Origin: CAWGAJ01 sp963820545
GTDB lineage: Bacteria > Planctomycetota > Planctomycetia > Pirellulales > Thermoguttaceae
Length of the DNA stretch: 64,000 nucleotides
Assembly (NCBI GenBank): GCA_963820545.1
Contig: CAWGAJ010000001.1
Coordinates: 1,922,001 to 1,986,000 of the forward strand
Reading direction: 5' to 3'
The translations under genes and the position numbers were made by a program. A model generated the notes under the pieces. It ran no database searches and was not told where the DNA came from. It was given only the letters and a program-made list of their open reading frames with translations. This document shows positions 8,919 through 17,904 of the stretch, one piece after another (positions within the stretch are counted from its first letter, which is position 1; every line of letters begins with the position of its first letter).

Positions 8919-10427
8919 ATGAAATTGACTACCAAATTATATACGTCAATTTTGGCGGTGACCGTTTTGGCTCTGTTAAGCAGCGCCTTGAGTTTGTTTG
9001 CCACCTGGCAAATGTCAATGCTCATGCAGGAAATGGTCAGCGACAATTTACCCAGCGTTCATGAGGCGGAGAAACTGGAAAGTTCGTTGCTCAAACAGAG
9101 CGAGTTCTTCTACTCTTACATTCTTGATAACGGCAACCGGCGATGGCTAAATGCGCTGACCTACAGGAAAGAGCTTTTCCAGGATTGGTTGAGAAAAGCA
9201 AAAGCGACAACCCATGCTTCCGCCGAGGACGAGATTCTCTCTCGCTTGGAGAAGGAATATCGCAAATTCGACGCAAAACGGGATGAAGTGATTGCGCTCT
9301 ACGATAAAGGAGAGACGGCGAAAGCCAAGCAAGTCTTGCTCGAGGAATTTAATCCCTTAAGCGACCGGATTCATAGCGTATGCGAGGAATTCATCGGATA
9401 TATTGAAAACTACATTGATTCGGCGACCGCCCGCGCCATATCGCAAACCGACCGTTTGATGTGGATTGTCAGCGGTTTTGTGGGATTAACGGCAATATCG
9501 GGATTGGCATTATTGTGGTTGTTCATTCACGGCGTGTACACTCCTTTGCGAAAGATGGTTAAGGACGCCCGGCAGATCGCCGACGCCGATCAGTTCCACA
9601 CAGCCGCTCCCCCCGACGACGAATTCAGGGCTGCGGGTTTCTATCTTCGCGTGTTGATGTCCGACGTAAAAAATATCCGTTCGGCCTTGCAGTTCAGTCG
9701 GCAGCAAGCCCTGAATGCCGAAAAACTGGCATCCGTGGGAAAACTTGCGGCCAGCGTAGCCCATGAAATCCGCAATCCGCTGATTGCAGTCAAATTATGG
9801 TTAACGGCTATTCAAAAAAAGCGTCGAGACGATCTCGAACTCAACCGCAACCTGGAAATGGTAGCGGAAGAGATAACGCGACTGGATAGCATCGTTCGCG
9901 ACTTTCTGGAATTTTCCCGGTCGCCGGTTTTGAATATAGAATCATTACAGGTCGCCCCGCTGTTGGACGAGACGCTAGAGCTGGTCGGCCCCCGCTGTGC
10001 AGCAAGCCGCATCAATTTGGTGCGCGAATACGAGGCAGAATTACCGCCGATCAGGGGAGATCATAAACAGTTAAAGCAAATGTTTATTAATCTTTTCAAC
10101 AACGCGGCAGAGGCCATGCCCGAGGGCGGCGAAATCCGAGTTCTTACCCGTTCCGCACCCAATCGAGACGCTTATCCGATGGTGGTAGTGCGCATCGAAG
10201 ATACCGGGCCGGGAATGCCCGAGGATGTTAAGCAGCGGCTTTTCGAGCCTTTTTTCACCACGAAAGAAAGCGGAACCGGACTGGGACTGTGTATTGCCGC
10301 CGGAATTATGACCCGACACGGCGGTCGATTGGCACTGGAATCATCGAACAACCAGGGCACAACCTTTGCGGCGTGGATTCCCGCGGCCGAAACAAAACAA
10401 GATGCCGATTCGCCATCGGCTCCGTAA
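8919..10427 (+). CDS. Membrane sensor histidine kinase (4HB sensor-HAMP-HisKA-HATPase)
   Basis: A transmembrane sensor kinase of about 502 residues. A first membrane helix (residues 8-30) is followed by an extracytoplasmic four-helix-bundle-like sensor of about 155 residues, a second membrane helix (about 185-210), a HAMP-like linker, a HisKA domain with the phospho-acceptor His in SVAHEIRNPL, and an ATPase domain with N box NLFNNAAEAMPEGG, G1 box DTGPGMP and G2 GTGLGL. I chose ATG 8919 (MKLTTKLYTS), preceded by AGGAAG, over the TTG two codons earlier. A receiver protein follows 57 bases downstream, so the two are a probable two-component pair. The signal is unknown. Confidence 0.88.
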   Translation: MKLTTKLYTSILAVTVLALLSSALSLFATWQMSMLMQEMVSDNLPSVHEAEKLESSLLKQSEFFYSYILDNGNRRWLNALTYRKELFQDWLRKAKATTHASAEDEILSRLEKEYRKFDAKRDEVIALYDKGETAKAKQVLLEEFNPLSDRIHSVCEEFIGYIENYIDSATARAISQTDRLMWIVSGFVGLTAISGLALLWLFIHGVYTPLRKMVKDARQIADADQFHTAAPPDDEFRAAGFYLRVLMSDVKNIRSALQFSRQQALNAEKLASVGKLAASVAHEIRNPLIAVKLWLTAIQKKRRDDLELNRNLEMVAEEITRLDSIVRDFLEFSRSPVLNIESLQVAPLLDETLELVGPRCAASRINLVREYEAELPPIRGDHKQLKQMFINLFNNAAEAMPEGGEIRVLTRSAPNRDAYPMVVVRIEDTGPGMPEDVKQRLFEPFFTTKESGTGLGLCIAAGIMTRHGGRLALESSNNQGTTFAAWIPAAETKQDADSPSAP

Positions 10428-10483
10428 CAAGTCAAGATGCATAAGTAGCAACAAGCTCCGCACCTCTGAAGGAGTAGGCAATT

Positions 10484-10885
10484 ATGAAAACGGTTCTTTT
10501 CGCAGATGACGATCGAGTATTTCGCGAGATATGTAAAACAATACTGGAAGAGGAAGGCTACCGCGTGGTGCTAGTACGCGACGGCACAGAGGCCATCGGC
10601 GCGGTAAAAGCCGAAAGACCGGATGTGGCAATCCTGGATATTCACATGCCGCGCAAAAACGGTATGGACGCAGCCGAGCAGATTTACGCCATCGATCCGG
10701 GCATTCCCATAATTCTTTATACCGCGAACGACGATACCGCCACGCGCGATCATCACGCGCGCTTCGCCGCGGCCTGTGTGGAAAAAAGTTCAGACTTCAG
10801 CGAACTGGCCCTTGCCGTGGCCAGGCTGTTGGGCCTGGGCAAACGATGTGCGTCGTATCGCTTCGGATTAAATCCGCTTTCTTAA
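10484..10885 (+). CDS. Single-domain response regulator (receiver only)
   Basis: A CheY-like receiver of 133 residues with no output domain. Residues DDD near the N-terminus form the acidic pocket, the phospho-acceptor Asp lies in VAILDIHMPRKNGMD, and the Thr in ILYTAND and Lys in CVEKSSD complete the active site. A good ribosome-binding site (GAAGGAG) precedes ATG 10484. It is encoded 57 bases after the kinase gene and is its likely partner. With no DNA-binding domain, it must act by protein contact or as a phosphorelay intermediate. The last 20 residues are basic and aromatic and do not belong to the receiver fold. Confidence 0.85.
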   Translation: MKTVLFADDDRVFREICKTILEEEGYRVVLVRDGTEAIGAVKAERPDVAILDIHMPRKNGMDAAEQIYAIDPGIPIILYTANDDTATRDHHARFAAACVEKSSDFSELALAVARLLGLGKRCASYRFGLNPLS

Positions 10886-10929
10886 GATTTATCCAGAAAT
10901 AGAATTGCGTGTAGACCAAGGTTCACGTG

Positions 10930-10957
10930 TGTCATTCTGAACGAAGTGAAGAATCTC
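10930..10957 (+). repeat. Dispersed TGTCATTCTGAACGAAGTGA repeat
   Basis: A 28-base copy of a repeat family known from many bacterial genomes (consensus close to GTCATTCTGAGCGAAGCGAA followed by GAATC). A second copy lies on the opposite strand at about 6635-6658. It sits in the spacer between the receiver gene and the convergent PQQ-propeller gene. Confidence 0.6.
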
Positions 10958-11057
10958 CTAACTTTGATGAAGTCGGTCGAAGCGAGCTTGGCGCAGTCAG
11001 TCGAGTCGGGGGGAAAGGGGACTTATGGGCAGATCTTGACCTATTGGAATCAGGGCA

Positions 11058-12227
11058 CTACTTTTCGCCGAAGCAGAGCAGGTCGCCTTGGTCGGTGCCG
11101 ATCACCAGGCGACCGGCGGCCACAGCGGGCGAGGCGACTAGCGATCCGCCGGCCTCGTATTGCCAGAGTTTTTCGCCGGTTTTGATGTCCAAGGCATACA
11201 GGCGGCCGTCGGCCGAGCCGACGAAAACACGTTGGCCGACCACGACCGGTGAACTGTCCACGCGGCCTTTGGTGGCGAAGGTCCACAAGGGCCGACCGGT
11301 TTTGGGCTCAAACGCGTGGAGGAGCTTGTCGCGCGAGCCGACGATCACCGCTTCCGTTGTCACAGCGGCCGAGGAGCGGAATGGGGCAGGATGATCTTGG
11401 GCCCGATATCGCCAGAGCACCTTAAACTGCTTAGGGTCGATGGCGAAAAAATCGCTTCCCTCGGTGCCCACGAAGATCGTGCCCTCCAGAACGGCCGGCG
11501 ACGATCCGGTGGGCGAATTGATGTTTACCGTACCCGCTTGTTTTCCCGTAAGCAGATCGACGGCATGCAAATGGCCGTCGCAACCGGCCACATAGCAGAG
11601 ATTCCCCAGCACGGTGGAAAAGCAGCGGATCTGGTCGGCGGATTCGAACTTCCACGCCAATTCGCCGCCGGCGATATCGAGGCAATAGAGCATGGCGTCT
11701 TGCGAGCCAAAGATTACGTGATTGTCGAAGAAGTTGGGGCTGGAGTCGATTTCGCCGTCGGCGTCAAAATTCCACATAAGCTTGCCAGAGGCGGCATCGA
11801 CGCAGTAGAAGCGGCCGTCGGTGTCGCCGATGAACACGCGCCCTTGATACACGCCGGGAGAGGCCTTGAAGGTCGACTGGGTAGCGTAGGACCAGCGAAT
11901 TCTGCCCGCGGCCAGGTCGAGGGCGTAGAGATTGCCGTCCATCGAGCCGACATAGACAGTACCGTTGACGATAGCGGCGGCGGACTGGAATCCGCCTTTC
12001 TCCGCGGAGAATCGCCAGAGGAGATCGAGTTTTTCGGGCAGAGCGGTTTTTGCCACGCCGGTGGCCTGGGCGTCGCCGCGCATGAGCGGCCAAGTATCGG
12101 GTGAGGAACTGAGGATGCTTGTGGATTTGGCATCGTCTGATTTGCCGGAGATTTCCGGGGAAGCGGCAATACCAATCGAAAAAAGCACAAATAACACCGC
12201 GCAGCAGAATATCGTTTGCTTGATCAT
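11058..12227 (-). CDS. Exported PQQ-like beta-propeller protein (BamB-like)
   Basis: A secreted beta-propeller protein of 389 residues. The N-terminus MIKQTIFCCAVLFVLFSIG is a signal peptide. The mature part begins with a short linker, then WPLMRGDAQATGVAKTALP, the usual entry to planctomycete PQQ-repeat proteins. At least seven blade motifs follow, of the type GTVYVGSMDGNLYALD or GRVFIGDTDGRFYCVD, each ending in W-x-F/Y. The fold matches BamB, but there is no lipobox at the end of the signal peptide and no Bam gene nearby, so assignment to outer-membrane assembly is not secure. PQQ-dependent catalysis is unlikely, since no dehydrogenase signature is present. Confidence 0.8.
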   Translation of the reverse strand: MIKQTIFCCAVLFVLFSIGIAASPEISGKSDDAKSTSILSSSPDTWPLMRGDAQATGVAKTALPEKLDLLWRFSAEKGGFQSAAAIVNGTVYVGSMDGNLYALDLAAGRIRWSYATQSTFKASPGVYQGRVFIGDTDGRFYCVDAASGKLMWNFDADGEIDSSPNFFDNHVIFGSQDAMLYCLDIAGGELAWKFESADQIRCFSTVLGNLCYVAGCDGHLHAVDLLTGKQAGTVNINSPTGSSPAVLEGTIFVGTEGSDFFAIDPKQFKVLWRYRAQDHPAPFRSSAAVTTEAVIVGSRDKLLHAFEPKTGRPLWTFATKGRVDSSPVVVGQRVFVGSADGRLYALDIKTGEKLWQYEAGGSLVASPAVAAGRLVIGTDQGDLLCFGEK

Positions 12228-12279
12228 GCGAGGTTGTTCAGGATTAACGCAATAATCAGAACGATTTCCTCATTTACCA

Positions 12280-12762
12280 TCAAGGCGAATTCGGCATGTT
12301 GGCCGGATTGGGAGTGGCGCTAAGCTGCGAGAGGACTTGCAAGAGACCGTTGAGATGGGCCATGCGCGGACCAAAGCGGTCGACAAATTCGTTGAGCATG
12401 AACTCGCCATCCATGAGCGACTCGTAATTGGTGTTGATTTCCTGGGTGAGGGATTCGAGGAATTCGGTTTGCACCTTACCGAGGGCTTCGGCGGCAAGTC
12501 GGCAGTTTCGGGCCAGATGGGGATTGGCCGATTTCCATTGTCCCAGTTCATTGGCGCGTTGTTTGCCGGCAGAGCTAAGCTGGCTGACTAACTCTTCCAG
12601 CAGTTCGTTTTGCCGGTCCTTGGCGGCGAGCAATTCGCGCAAGAGTCGCGTCAGCTCGGCCATTTCGCCACGGCCTTGCGGCGAAACAGAAGGATAGGCA
12701 CCCGGTGATACGTCGATCTGGGTATATAGCGGTTGACGCGGACGCACTTGCTCATGGCTCAT
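12280..12762 (-). CDS. Hypothetical coiled-coil protein
   Basis: A soluble protein of about 160 residues that I do not recognise. It starts MSHEQVRPRQPLYTQIDVSP; the upstream ATG at 12798 is less likely because homology-like composition begins here. Residues about 35-75 form a Leu-rich amphipathic helix (LTRLLRELLAAKDRQNELLE), probably a coiled coil. The C-terminal third has FMLNEFVDRFGPRMAHLNGLL. There are no Cys, membrane segments or signal peptide. It lies upstream of the PQQ-propeller gene on the same strand, 53 bases apart, so an operon is possible. Its function is unknown. Confidence 0.6.
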   Translation of the reverse strand: MSHEQVRPRQPLYTQIDVSPGAYPSVSPQGRGEMAELTRLLRELLAAKDRQNELLEELVSQLSSAGKQRANELGQWKSANPHLARNCRLAAEALGKVQTEFLESLTQEINTNYESLMDGEFMLNEFVDRFGPRMAHLNGLLQVLSQLSATPNPANMPNSP

Positions 12763-12798
12763 TATTGGTATCCCCCAAGTTAAAGCCTTCCGTTCCAT

Positions 12799-13189
12799 AT
12801 TTCAGTATAACCAAATAACCACAAAAAAGTCGAGTACCTGTACCGGGATATTCATGGATAAAAGCCGGAACTGAGGTTGTGTGACTTTGCGGCCGAATAA
12901 GCTGTAAGGAATTGAACTGCTTATGGTTACGACAATTATGTCTGTTCCCGAAGAAGAGATTTATCGCAAGGATTAAGTAATTCTAAGCCGGATTTGGTTA
13001 CAAAACAGAAAATTAATTGAAAGATACCTGAGTCTTATTGGCACCAAAAACTAGGATAAAAAATTTCCAGAGTATGTTGTTAAAGTCCTACTTGACCTGT
13101 ACCCGATGCCCCTGGATGCCATTTGTGACTGCAAAGTGATACTAGACGAATGCGTAAATTGGGAAACATAAATAAAACAGGATAGTACA
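12799..13189. other. 391-base spacer, no gene seen
   Basis: An AT-rich divergent region between the coiled-coil gene (minus) and the SNF2 operon (plus). No open frame with coding character, RNA motif or strong inverted repeat was seen. It presumably holds both promoters. Confidence 0.5.
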
Positions 13190-13758
13190 ATGGGCAACCT
13201 TGATGCGAAATCAAAGACAGTACTTGGTTTTTTAACAGTAATAGATCATCCGCAACATGGATTATTTGGCGGATATCTGCTACTGAACACGTCGGGGCGT
13301 CCCTTGGAGTTCCATTGCACCACTCCGATCAAACCCAATAGGGCTCAAGAAATACTTTACGGCCCAACGCTGGAGTCTTTTCTGTACGGCGAACAAATCG
13401 GGCAGACATTGCTGAGGCAGTCGGGCGTGGAGCCGCTGGTGGTTTGCACCGATTGCGAGCCGGCCTTGGCCGTGCGCGATTATGTGTCGATGCCCGTGGT
13501 CTTGGTGCTCCCACCCGAGCAACCGGTGACCATGGAAACCGATCAAAAAATTCTGCGCATCGATCGGCCTCACGGCAGCGGGCCGAATCTGCTGGGATTT
13601 AAACTGGGCGCAACCGGTTGGCCTTGCCTGAGCGGGCTCAAGCCGAGCGCCATTTGATCGAGCAGCGACTTGGCGAGTTGATGGAAACCTTTGACTTGGC
13701 CGAGCCCTTCCAGCGGATTCGCGAAGCCATCGAAGAAGCGCAACAGGCCGTGCGATGA
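13190..13758 (+). CDS. Hypothetical protein coupled to the SNF2 helicase, frameshifted
   Basis: A protein of about 189 residues encoded immediately before the SNF2 gene. The first frame (MGNLDAKSKTVLGFLTVIDH) stops at 13657. The original frame appears to continue as ERAQAERHLIEQRLGELMET to a TGA at 13756-13758, which overlaps the helicase ATG (ATGA). One extra T near 13612 (reading WPLPERAQAE) restores a single frame. The N-terminal half carries GGYLLLNTSGRPLEFHCTTP and VCTDCEPALAVRDYV, with no known catalytic motif. The C-terminus is helical. The translational overlap implies it works with the helicase. I do not recognise the family. Confidence 0.65.
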
Positions 13759-15704
13759 GCGAGACGACAAACGGTCTAAATGTGTCTGGATCTTTGCAAA
13801 ACATTTTTTTGCAGACAGCGTTGACTCCGGGGGCAATCAGCCTGGATTTGCGGGTTAAGACACGGCCAGAGGTGATCGATTTAAGCGGCCTTTTCTCAGC
13901 AGCCTGGCCTCGGGTGATTTCGCTACCCCTGGAGTGTACTTTACCCCGGGCGATTTCAATTGCCATCACTAATCCCGCGGTGCGGGTGCGGAGTTTCGCG
14001 TTTCCCGAGTTGGAGAAAGTCGCTGCTTTTTCCGGGGCAGAGATGAAATGTGCGCCAGGGCAATTTGTCAGAGCGATATCTTTTGCGCCCACGCGGTCAA
14101 CCCGCATCAAACCGCCCGGCGACGTGATCAAGTTGGAAGACCGCTTGCATTACCTGTTGCAGCCCTCGTTGGAGTCGCTTTTAAGCCAGGGATCGCTCGG
14201 TTTTCCCTGCCGGCCGTATACCTATCAATTCGCAGGCATGGCTTTTCTCTATCCGCGACACGCCGCCATTCTGGCCGACGAGATGGGTTTGGGCAAGACC
14301 ATGCAGGCCATCACGGCCATCAGACTTTTGCTGCATCGAGGCGAGCTGCGGCGCGTGCTGTTGATTTGTCCCAAGTCGCTAGTAACCAATTGGCAACGCG
14401 AATTCCAACAGTGGGCGCCGGAATTGCCCTTGATGGTGATCGAGGGCGATCAGGCCAAGCGGGCCTGGCAATGGCATTTGCCGGATGTTCCGCTAAGGAT
14501 CGCCAATTATGAAATCCTGCTGCGAGATCGTGAACTTTTTGAGAATGTGTCACAGCATTCTCCCCTCTCCGGGCATCGCGCAGCGGTCGGGGAGAGGGCC
14601 GGGGTGTGGGAAGCAGCGCCAGAAATAATGAAGAATTCATCGACTGCTGCCGCAATTAGCCCTCACCCTAACCCTCTCCCAAAGGGAGAGGGGACCAATG
14701 CTGCGCCTTATTTTGACTTGGTGCTGTTGGATGAATCGCAGCGGATCAAGAATCGTTCCAGCACGACAAATCAGATTGTCTGTTCTCTTCCCCGCAAGCG
14801 GAGCTGGGCCCTAACCGGCACGCCCGTGGAAAACAGCACCGATGACCTGGTGGGGATTTTTGAGTTTCTGGCCCCCGGGCTCATTTCGCCGGAGATGAAG
14901 CCGCGGAAAATGGGCCGCGCCATCAGCGACTATGTTCTGCGGCGCACCAAAGATCAGGTGCTGGCCGATCTGCCGCCGAAAATCGTCCACGATGAACACC
15001 TGGAACTAACGCCCGAGCAGCGGGAAAGTTACAAACTGGCCGAAGATGGGGGCGTACTGCGCTTGACGGAAATGGGCGCGTCGGCGACGATTCGGCACGT
15101 TTTTGAATTGGTGCTGCGCTTGAAACAAATATGCAATTTTGATCCCGCCACCAGTTGCAGCGCGAAACTAGAACGGCTCTGGGCCGATGTGGAAGAGATC
15201 GCCCAAAGCAATCGCAAGGCCATTGTGTTCAGCCAATGGGTAAGTGCGCTAAAACGACTAAGCGGCTACTTGGCCCAATTCGGTCCGCTGGAATATCACG
15301 GCCAGATTCCCCCGCGCCAGCGCGACGGCGTCATCGAGCGGTTCCGCGAGGATGAGCGCTGCCACGTGCTCTTGATCAGCTACGGGGCGGGCGGCGTGGG
15401 ACTGAACCTGCAATTTGCCAATTATGTGTTTCTCTTTGATCGTTGGTGGAATCCGGCCGTAGAGGATCAGGCCATCAACCGCGCGCATCGCATCGGTATC
15501 GACAGTCCGACTTACGTGACGCGATTCTTGATGCTCGATACCATCGAGGAACGCATTGATCGGATTCTGCAAGAGAAACGCGCGCTTTTCGAGACTATCT
15601 TTTCCGATGCCGCCGGGCAACAAAAAATGGGACTGACGCAGGAAGAACTGTTTGGCCTGTTCCAGCTAAAATGTCCCGGCGGCCCGATAGATCTGGCGGC
15701 GTAG
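13755..15704 (+). CDS. SNF2/RapA-like DEAD-box family helicase
   Basis: A Swi2/Snf2-type ATPase of 649 residues that would translocate on DNA and remodel bound proteins. After a divergent 150-residue N-terminus come motif I LADEMGLGKTMQAI (about residue 174), Ia LLICPKSLVTNWQREF, motif II LVLLDESQRIKN (DESQ in place of DEAH), motif III ALTGTPVENS, motif V LLISYGAGGVGLNLQ and motif VI DQAINRAHRIG. Between NYEILLRDRELF and YFDLVLLDES lies an unusual insert of about 50 residues encoded by palindromic repeats (bases 14560-14693). The reading frame survives this insert. The C-terminal zinc-finger domain of larger bacterial SNF2 proteins is absent. Confidence 0.88.
   Translation: MSETTNGLNVSGSLQNIFLQTALTPGAISLDLRVKTRPEVIDLSGLFSAAWPRVISLPLECTLPRAISIAITNPAVRVRSFAFPELEKVAAFSGAEMKCAPGQFVRAISFAPTRSTRIKPPGDVIKLEDRLHYLLQPSLESLLSQGSLGFPCRPYTYQFAGMAFLYPRHAAILADEMGLGKTMQAITAIRLLLHRGELRRVLLICPKSLVTNWQREFQQWAPELPLMVIEGDQAKRAWQWHLPDVPLRIANYEILLRDRELFENVSQHSPLSGHRAAVGERAGVWEAAPEIMKNSSTAAAISPHPNPLPKGEGTNAAPYFDLVLLDESQRIKNRSSTTNQIVCSLPRKRSWALTGTPVENSTDDLVGIFEFLAPGLISPEMKPRKMGRAISDYVLRRTKDQVLADLPPKIVHDEHLELTPEQRESYKLAEDGGVLRLTEMGASATIRHVFELVLRLKQICNFDPATSCSAKLERLWADVEEIAQSNRKAIVFSQWVSALKRLSGYLAQFGPLEYHGQIPPRQRDGVIERFREDERCHVLLISYGAGGVGLNLQFANYVFLFDRWWNPAVEDQAINRAHRIGIDSPTYVTRFLMLDTIEERIDRILQEKRALFETIFSDAAGQQKMGLTQEELFGLFQLKCPGGPIDLAA
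14560..14693 (+). repeat. Intragenic palindromic repeat pair inside the SNF2 gene
   Basis: Two facing copies of a repeat lie in frame within the helicase gene: CTCCCCTCTCC..GGGGAGAGGG at 14560-14610, and CCCTCACCCTAACCCTCTCC with the returning arm GGGAGAGGGG at 14660-14693. The second is translated as SPHPNPLPKGEGT. The same core occurs in spacers at 36098-36131 and, reversed, at 40117-40156. Confidence 0.75.
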
Positions 15705-15872
15705 AAGGATCAAACGCGACCAGTTCACTATCTCGCAAATAGTATAATATGGTGGATTATATATCCCCCAATATTTTTTTGCTGTTTTTTCCCGCCAAGG
15801 TCTTGTATTTAATCGCGGAGGCCGATATACTTCATGTGTGCATTAGTTATCTAAGGCACTAAGGAGGGTCAA

Positions 15873-16265
15873 GTGAGGATCAATCCCAGTAGCCACGTAC
15901 CCATCTACCTGCAGATTGCCGATGAAATCCGTGCGGCAGTGGCGGCCGGTGTGTATCGACCGGGCGAGGTGTTGCCGTCGCTGCGGGCCATGGCCGTGCA
16001 GATTAAAGTCAATCCAAATACCGTGCAACGGGCCTACGACGAGCTGGAGCGAGAAGGCCTGATCTACTCACAACGCGGCAAGGGCCTTTATGTTGCGGAG
16101 CAAGGGACCGCATCGGCCCAATCTCGGACAGGCGACGGCGTGCGCCGCGTGTTTGACGAGGCCATTCGGGCCGGTCAAGCGGCGGGCATGAGCGTGGAAC
16201 AAGTTCGCGAAATTTTCAACGCAGCCATCCAAGGCATGAGCAAAGTCGGGGGTAAACGCCGATGA
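15873..16265 (+). CDS. GntR family (YtrA type) transcriptional regulator
   Basis: A 130-residue regulator with an N-terminal winged helix (PIYLQIADEIRAAVAAGVYR, then LPSLRAMAVQIKVNPNTVQR and YDELEREGLIYSQRGKGLYV) and only a short C-terminal helix pair. That size is typical of the YtrA subfamily, which controls adjacent ABC exporters. The start is GTG 15873 with a strong ribosome-binding site, AAGGAGG, six bases upstream. The stop overlaps the next ATG (ATGA), so the regulator, ATPase and permease form one operon, probably autorepressed. The inducer is unknown; YtrA systems respond to cell-wall antibiotics in some bacteria. Confidence 0.88.
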   Translation: MRINPSSHVPIYLQIADEIRAAVAAGVYRPGEVLPSLRAMAVQIKVNPNTVQRAYDELEREGLIYSQRGKGLYVAEQGTASAQSRTGDGVRRVFDEAIRAGQAAGMSVEQVREIFNAAIQGMSKVGGKRR

Positions 16266-17176
16266 CTCCACAAACAGACAATAAGCCGGCCATCGAGATT
16301 ATTGGTTTGACCAAGCGGTTTGGTCGCACGGTGGCGGTCAATAATCTCTCTTTAACGATTCCCCGGGGCAGTACGTTTGGGCTGATCGGTCCCAACGGTG
16401 CCGGCAAGAGCACGACCATCAAAATCCTGATGGGAATACTTTCGGCCACGGCCGGAGAAGCCCGGGTGCTGGGGATCGACGTTCCTGCGAACAAGACGCT
16501 GGTGAAGCAGCGGGTCGGATACGTTCCGGAGACGCATCACATCTATCGCTGGATGCGCGTCAAAGAGGTCATCGGTTTCTGCCGGTCGTGCTACGAGTCC
16601 TGGAACGATCGGACGTGCCAGGAAATGCTCAAGCAGTTTGCCATTGATCCGGACAAGAAAGTCAAGCATCTTTCCAAGGGAATGCTGGTGAAACTGTCGC
16701 TGTTGCTGGCCGTCTCGCACGAGCCGGAAGTGCTGTTGCTGGATGAGCCCCTGTCCGGGCTGGATCCGATCGTGCGCGAGGAATTTCTGGAGGGGGTTTT
16801 GGGGACAATCAGCGCGCGCGGGCAGACCGTGCTCATCTCCAGCCACATGCTCGACGACGTGCGGCGATTGTCCGATACGGTGGGAATCCTCTACGAAGGG
16901 CAGCTTTTAATGCAGGGGAATCTTGACGAATTACTGACGACGACGAAACGCATTTGCGCCACGCTGCGCGACGGCTGCCGCCCTGAGCGCACGCCCGACG
17001 GCACGATCTGGCAGCGCGTCGAGGGGCGCGAGTGGATTGTCACGGTGCGCGATTTTTCGCCGGATAAAGTGGAACAGGTTCTTGCGCTCAACAGCGTGCA
17101 GCACGTCGAGGTGCTCGATCTGGGCTTGGATGAACTTTTTAAGGATTTTGTTAAAGGACAAAGGGCAATAAAATGA
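16262..17176 (+). CDS. ABC transporter ATP-binding protein
   Basis: An ABC ATPase of 304 residues with all canonical motifs: Walker A GPNGAGKSTTIK, Q-loop region VGYVPETHHIYRWM, signature LSKGMLVKLSLL (LSKG instead of LSGG), Walker B LLLDEPLSGLDP and the H-loop ISSHMLDD. The 80-residue C-terminal extension is typical of CcmA/NatA-like export ATPases. It overlaps the regulator stop upstream and the permease start downstream by four bases each. With one ATPase and one permease gene, the complex is probably a 2+2 exporter. The substrate is not evident. Confidence 0.9.
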   Translation: MTPQTDNKPAIEIIGLTKRFGRTVAVNNLSLTIPRGSTFGLIGPNGAGKSTTIKILMGILSATAGEARVLGIDVPANKTLVKQRVGYVPETHHIYRWMRVKEVIGFCRSCYESWNDRTCQEMLKQFAIDPDKKVKHLSKGMLVKLSLLLAVSHEPEVLLLDEPLSGLDPIVREEFLEGVLGTISARGQTVLISSHMLDDVRRLSDTVGILYEGQLLMQGNLDELLTTTKRICATLRDGCRPERTPDGTIWQRVEGREWIVTVRDFSPDKVEQVLALNSVQHVEVLDLGLDELFKDFVKGQRAIK

Positions 17177-17862
17177 AATGGCTACTGTGGAAAGATTTCC
17201 GGCTAAACCTGGTGATCGTAATCGTGGCGGTGATTCTCATTGCAGCGCCACATGTGATAGCACTTATTTGCACCTGGTACAATTTAACTCACAATATCAG
17301 GTATGGCACCTCTTTTTCAGAGAACTTATTAATGTCGGCCTTCTCTAGTCTGATTATTTCACAGATCGTTTTTGCTTTTTTGGGCGGGAATGCGTTTGCC
17401 GGCGAGCGCCCCGATCGGTCTGTGGAATTCCTGGCCTATCTGCCCATTACGCGGAGCAAGATCATTGCCAGTAAGATCATTTTGACTTTATTACTCGCTG
17501 CTCTGATTTGGATTGTCAATATGCTGATATTTGGCGTCTCTTGGGAAAACCTGTCTTTCCCGACGCCGACTGATGAAGATTTTGCACACGTTGCAGGCAT
17601 TATGGCGATGATTACGATCACGGGACTAACATTCTTCTGTGTTGCTTGGTTTTATTCGTCGTTCCTGGAAAGCCCTACATTTTCTATTTGCATCGGATTG
17701 TGCACGCCCTTGGTTGTGATATGGATTGTCAGTTTTATTGTGTTGTATTTTGGATTTCAGAAAAACATGATCGGGCCGTGGTATTCGTGCATTTGCCTCG
17801 CGTTGGCGGCAACGGGCTATACGGCCGGTACTTGGTATTATTTGCGTTATGCGGAACCGTGA
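17173..17862 (+). CDS. ABC transporter permease (ABC-2 type)
   Basis: A membrane protein of 229 residues with six predicted helices, starting MKWLLWKDFRLNLVIVIVAV. This KDFR-type N-terminus is common in ABC-2 permeases. FAGERPDRSVEFLAYLPITR after the second helix matches the cytoplasmic loop found in the family (PxSRxxI-like). It lies downstream of the ATPase gene with an ATGA overlap and is the last gene of the operon. An 18-bp perfect palindrome and a hairpin with a short T-run follow within 70 bases and probably end transcription. Confidence 0.85.
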   Translation: MKWLLWKDFRLNLVIVIVAVILIAAPHVIALICTWYNLTHNIRYGTSFSENLLMSAFSSLIISQIVFAFLGGNAFAGERPDRSVEFLAYLPITRSKIIASKIILTLLLAALIWIVNMLIFGVSWENLSFPTPTDEDFAHVAGIMAMITITGLTFFCVAWFYSSFLESPTFSICIGLCTPLVVIWIVSFIVLYFGFQKNMIGPWYSCICLALAATGYTAGTWYYLRYAEP

Positions 17863-17874
17863 GACGTCCGTGTG

Positions 17875-17892
17875 ATCATTGCATGCAATGAT
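17875..17892. repeat. Perfect 18-bp palindrome
   Basis: ATCATTGCATGCAATGAT reads identically on both strands, with no loop. It lies 12 bases after the permease stop. Such loop-less dyads are typical of dimeric-protein binding sites rather than terminators. Confidence 0.5.
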
Positions 17893-17904
17893 GATATCAG
17901 TTGT

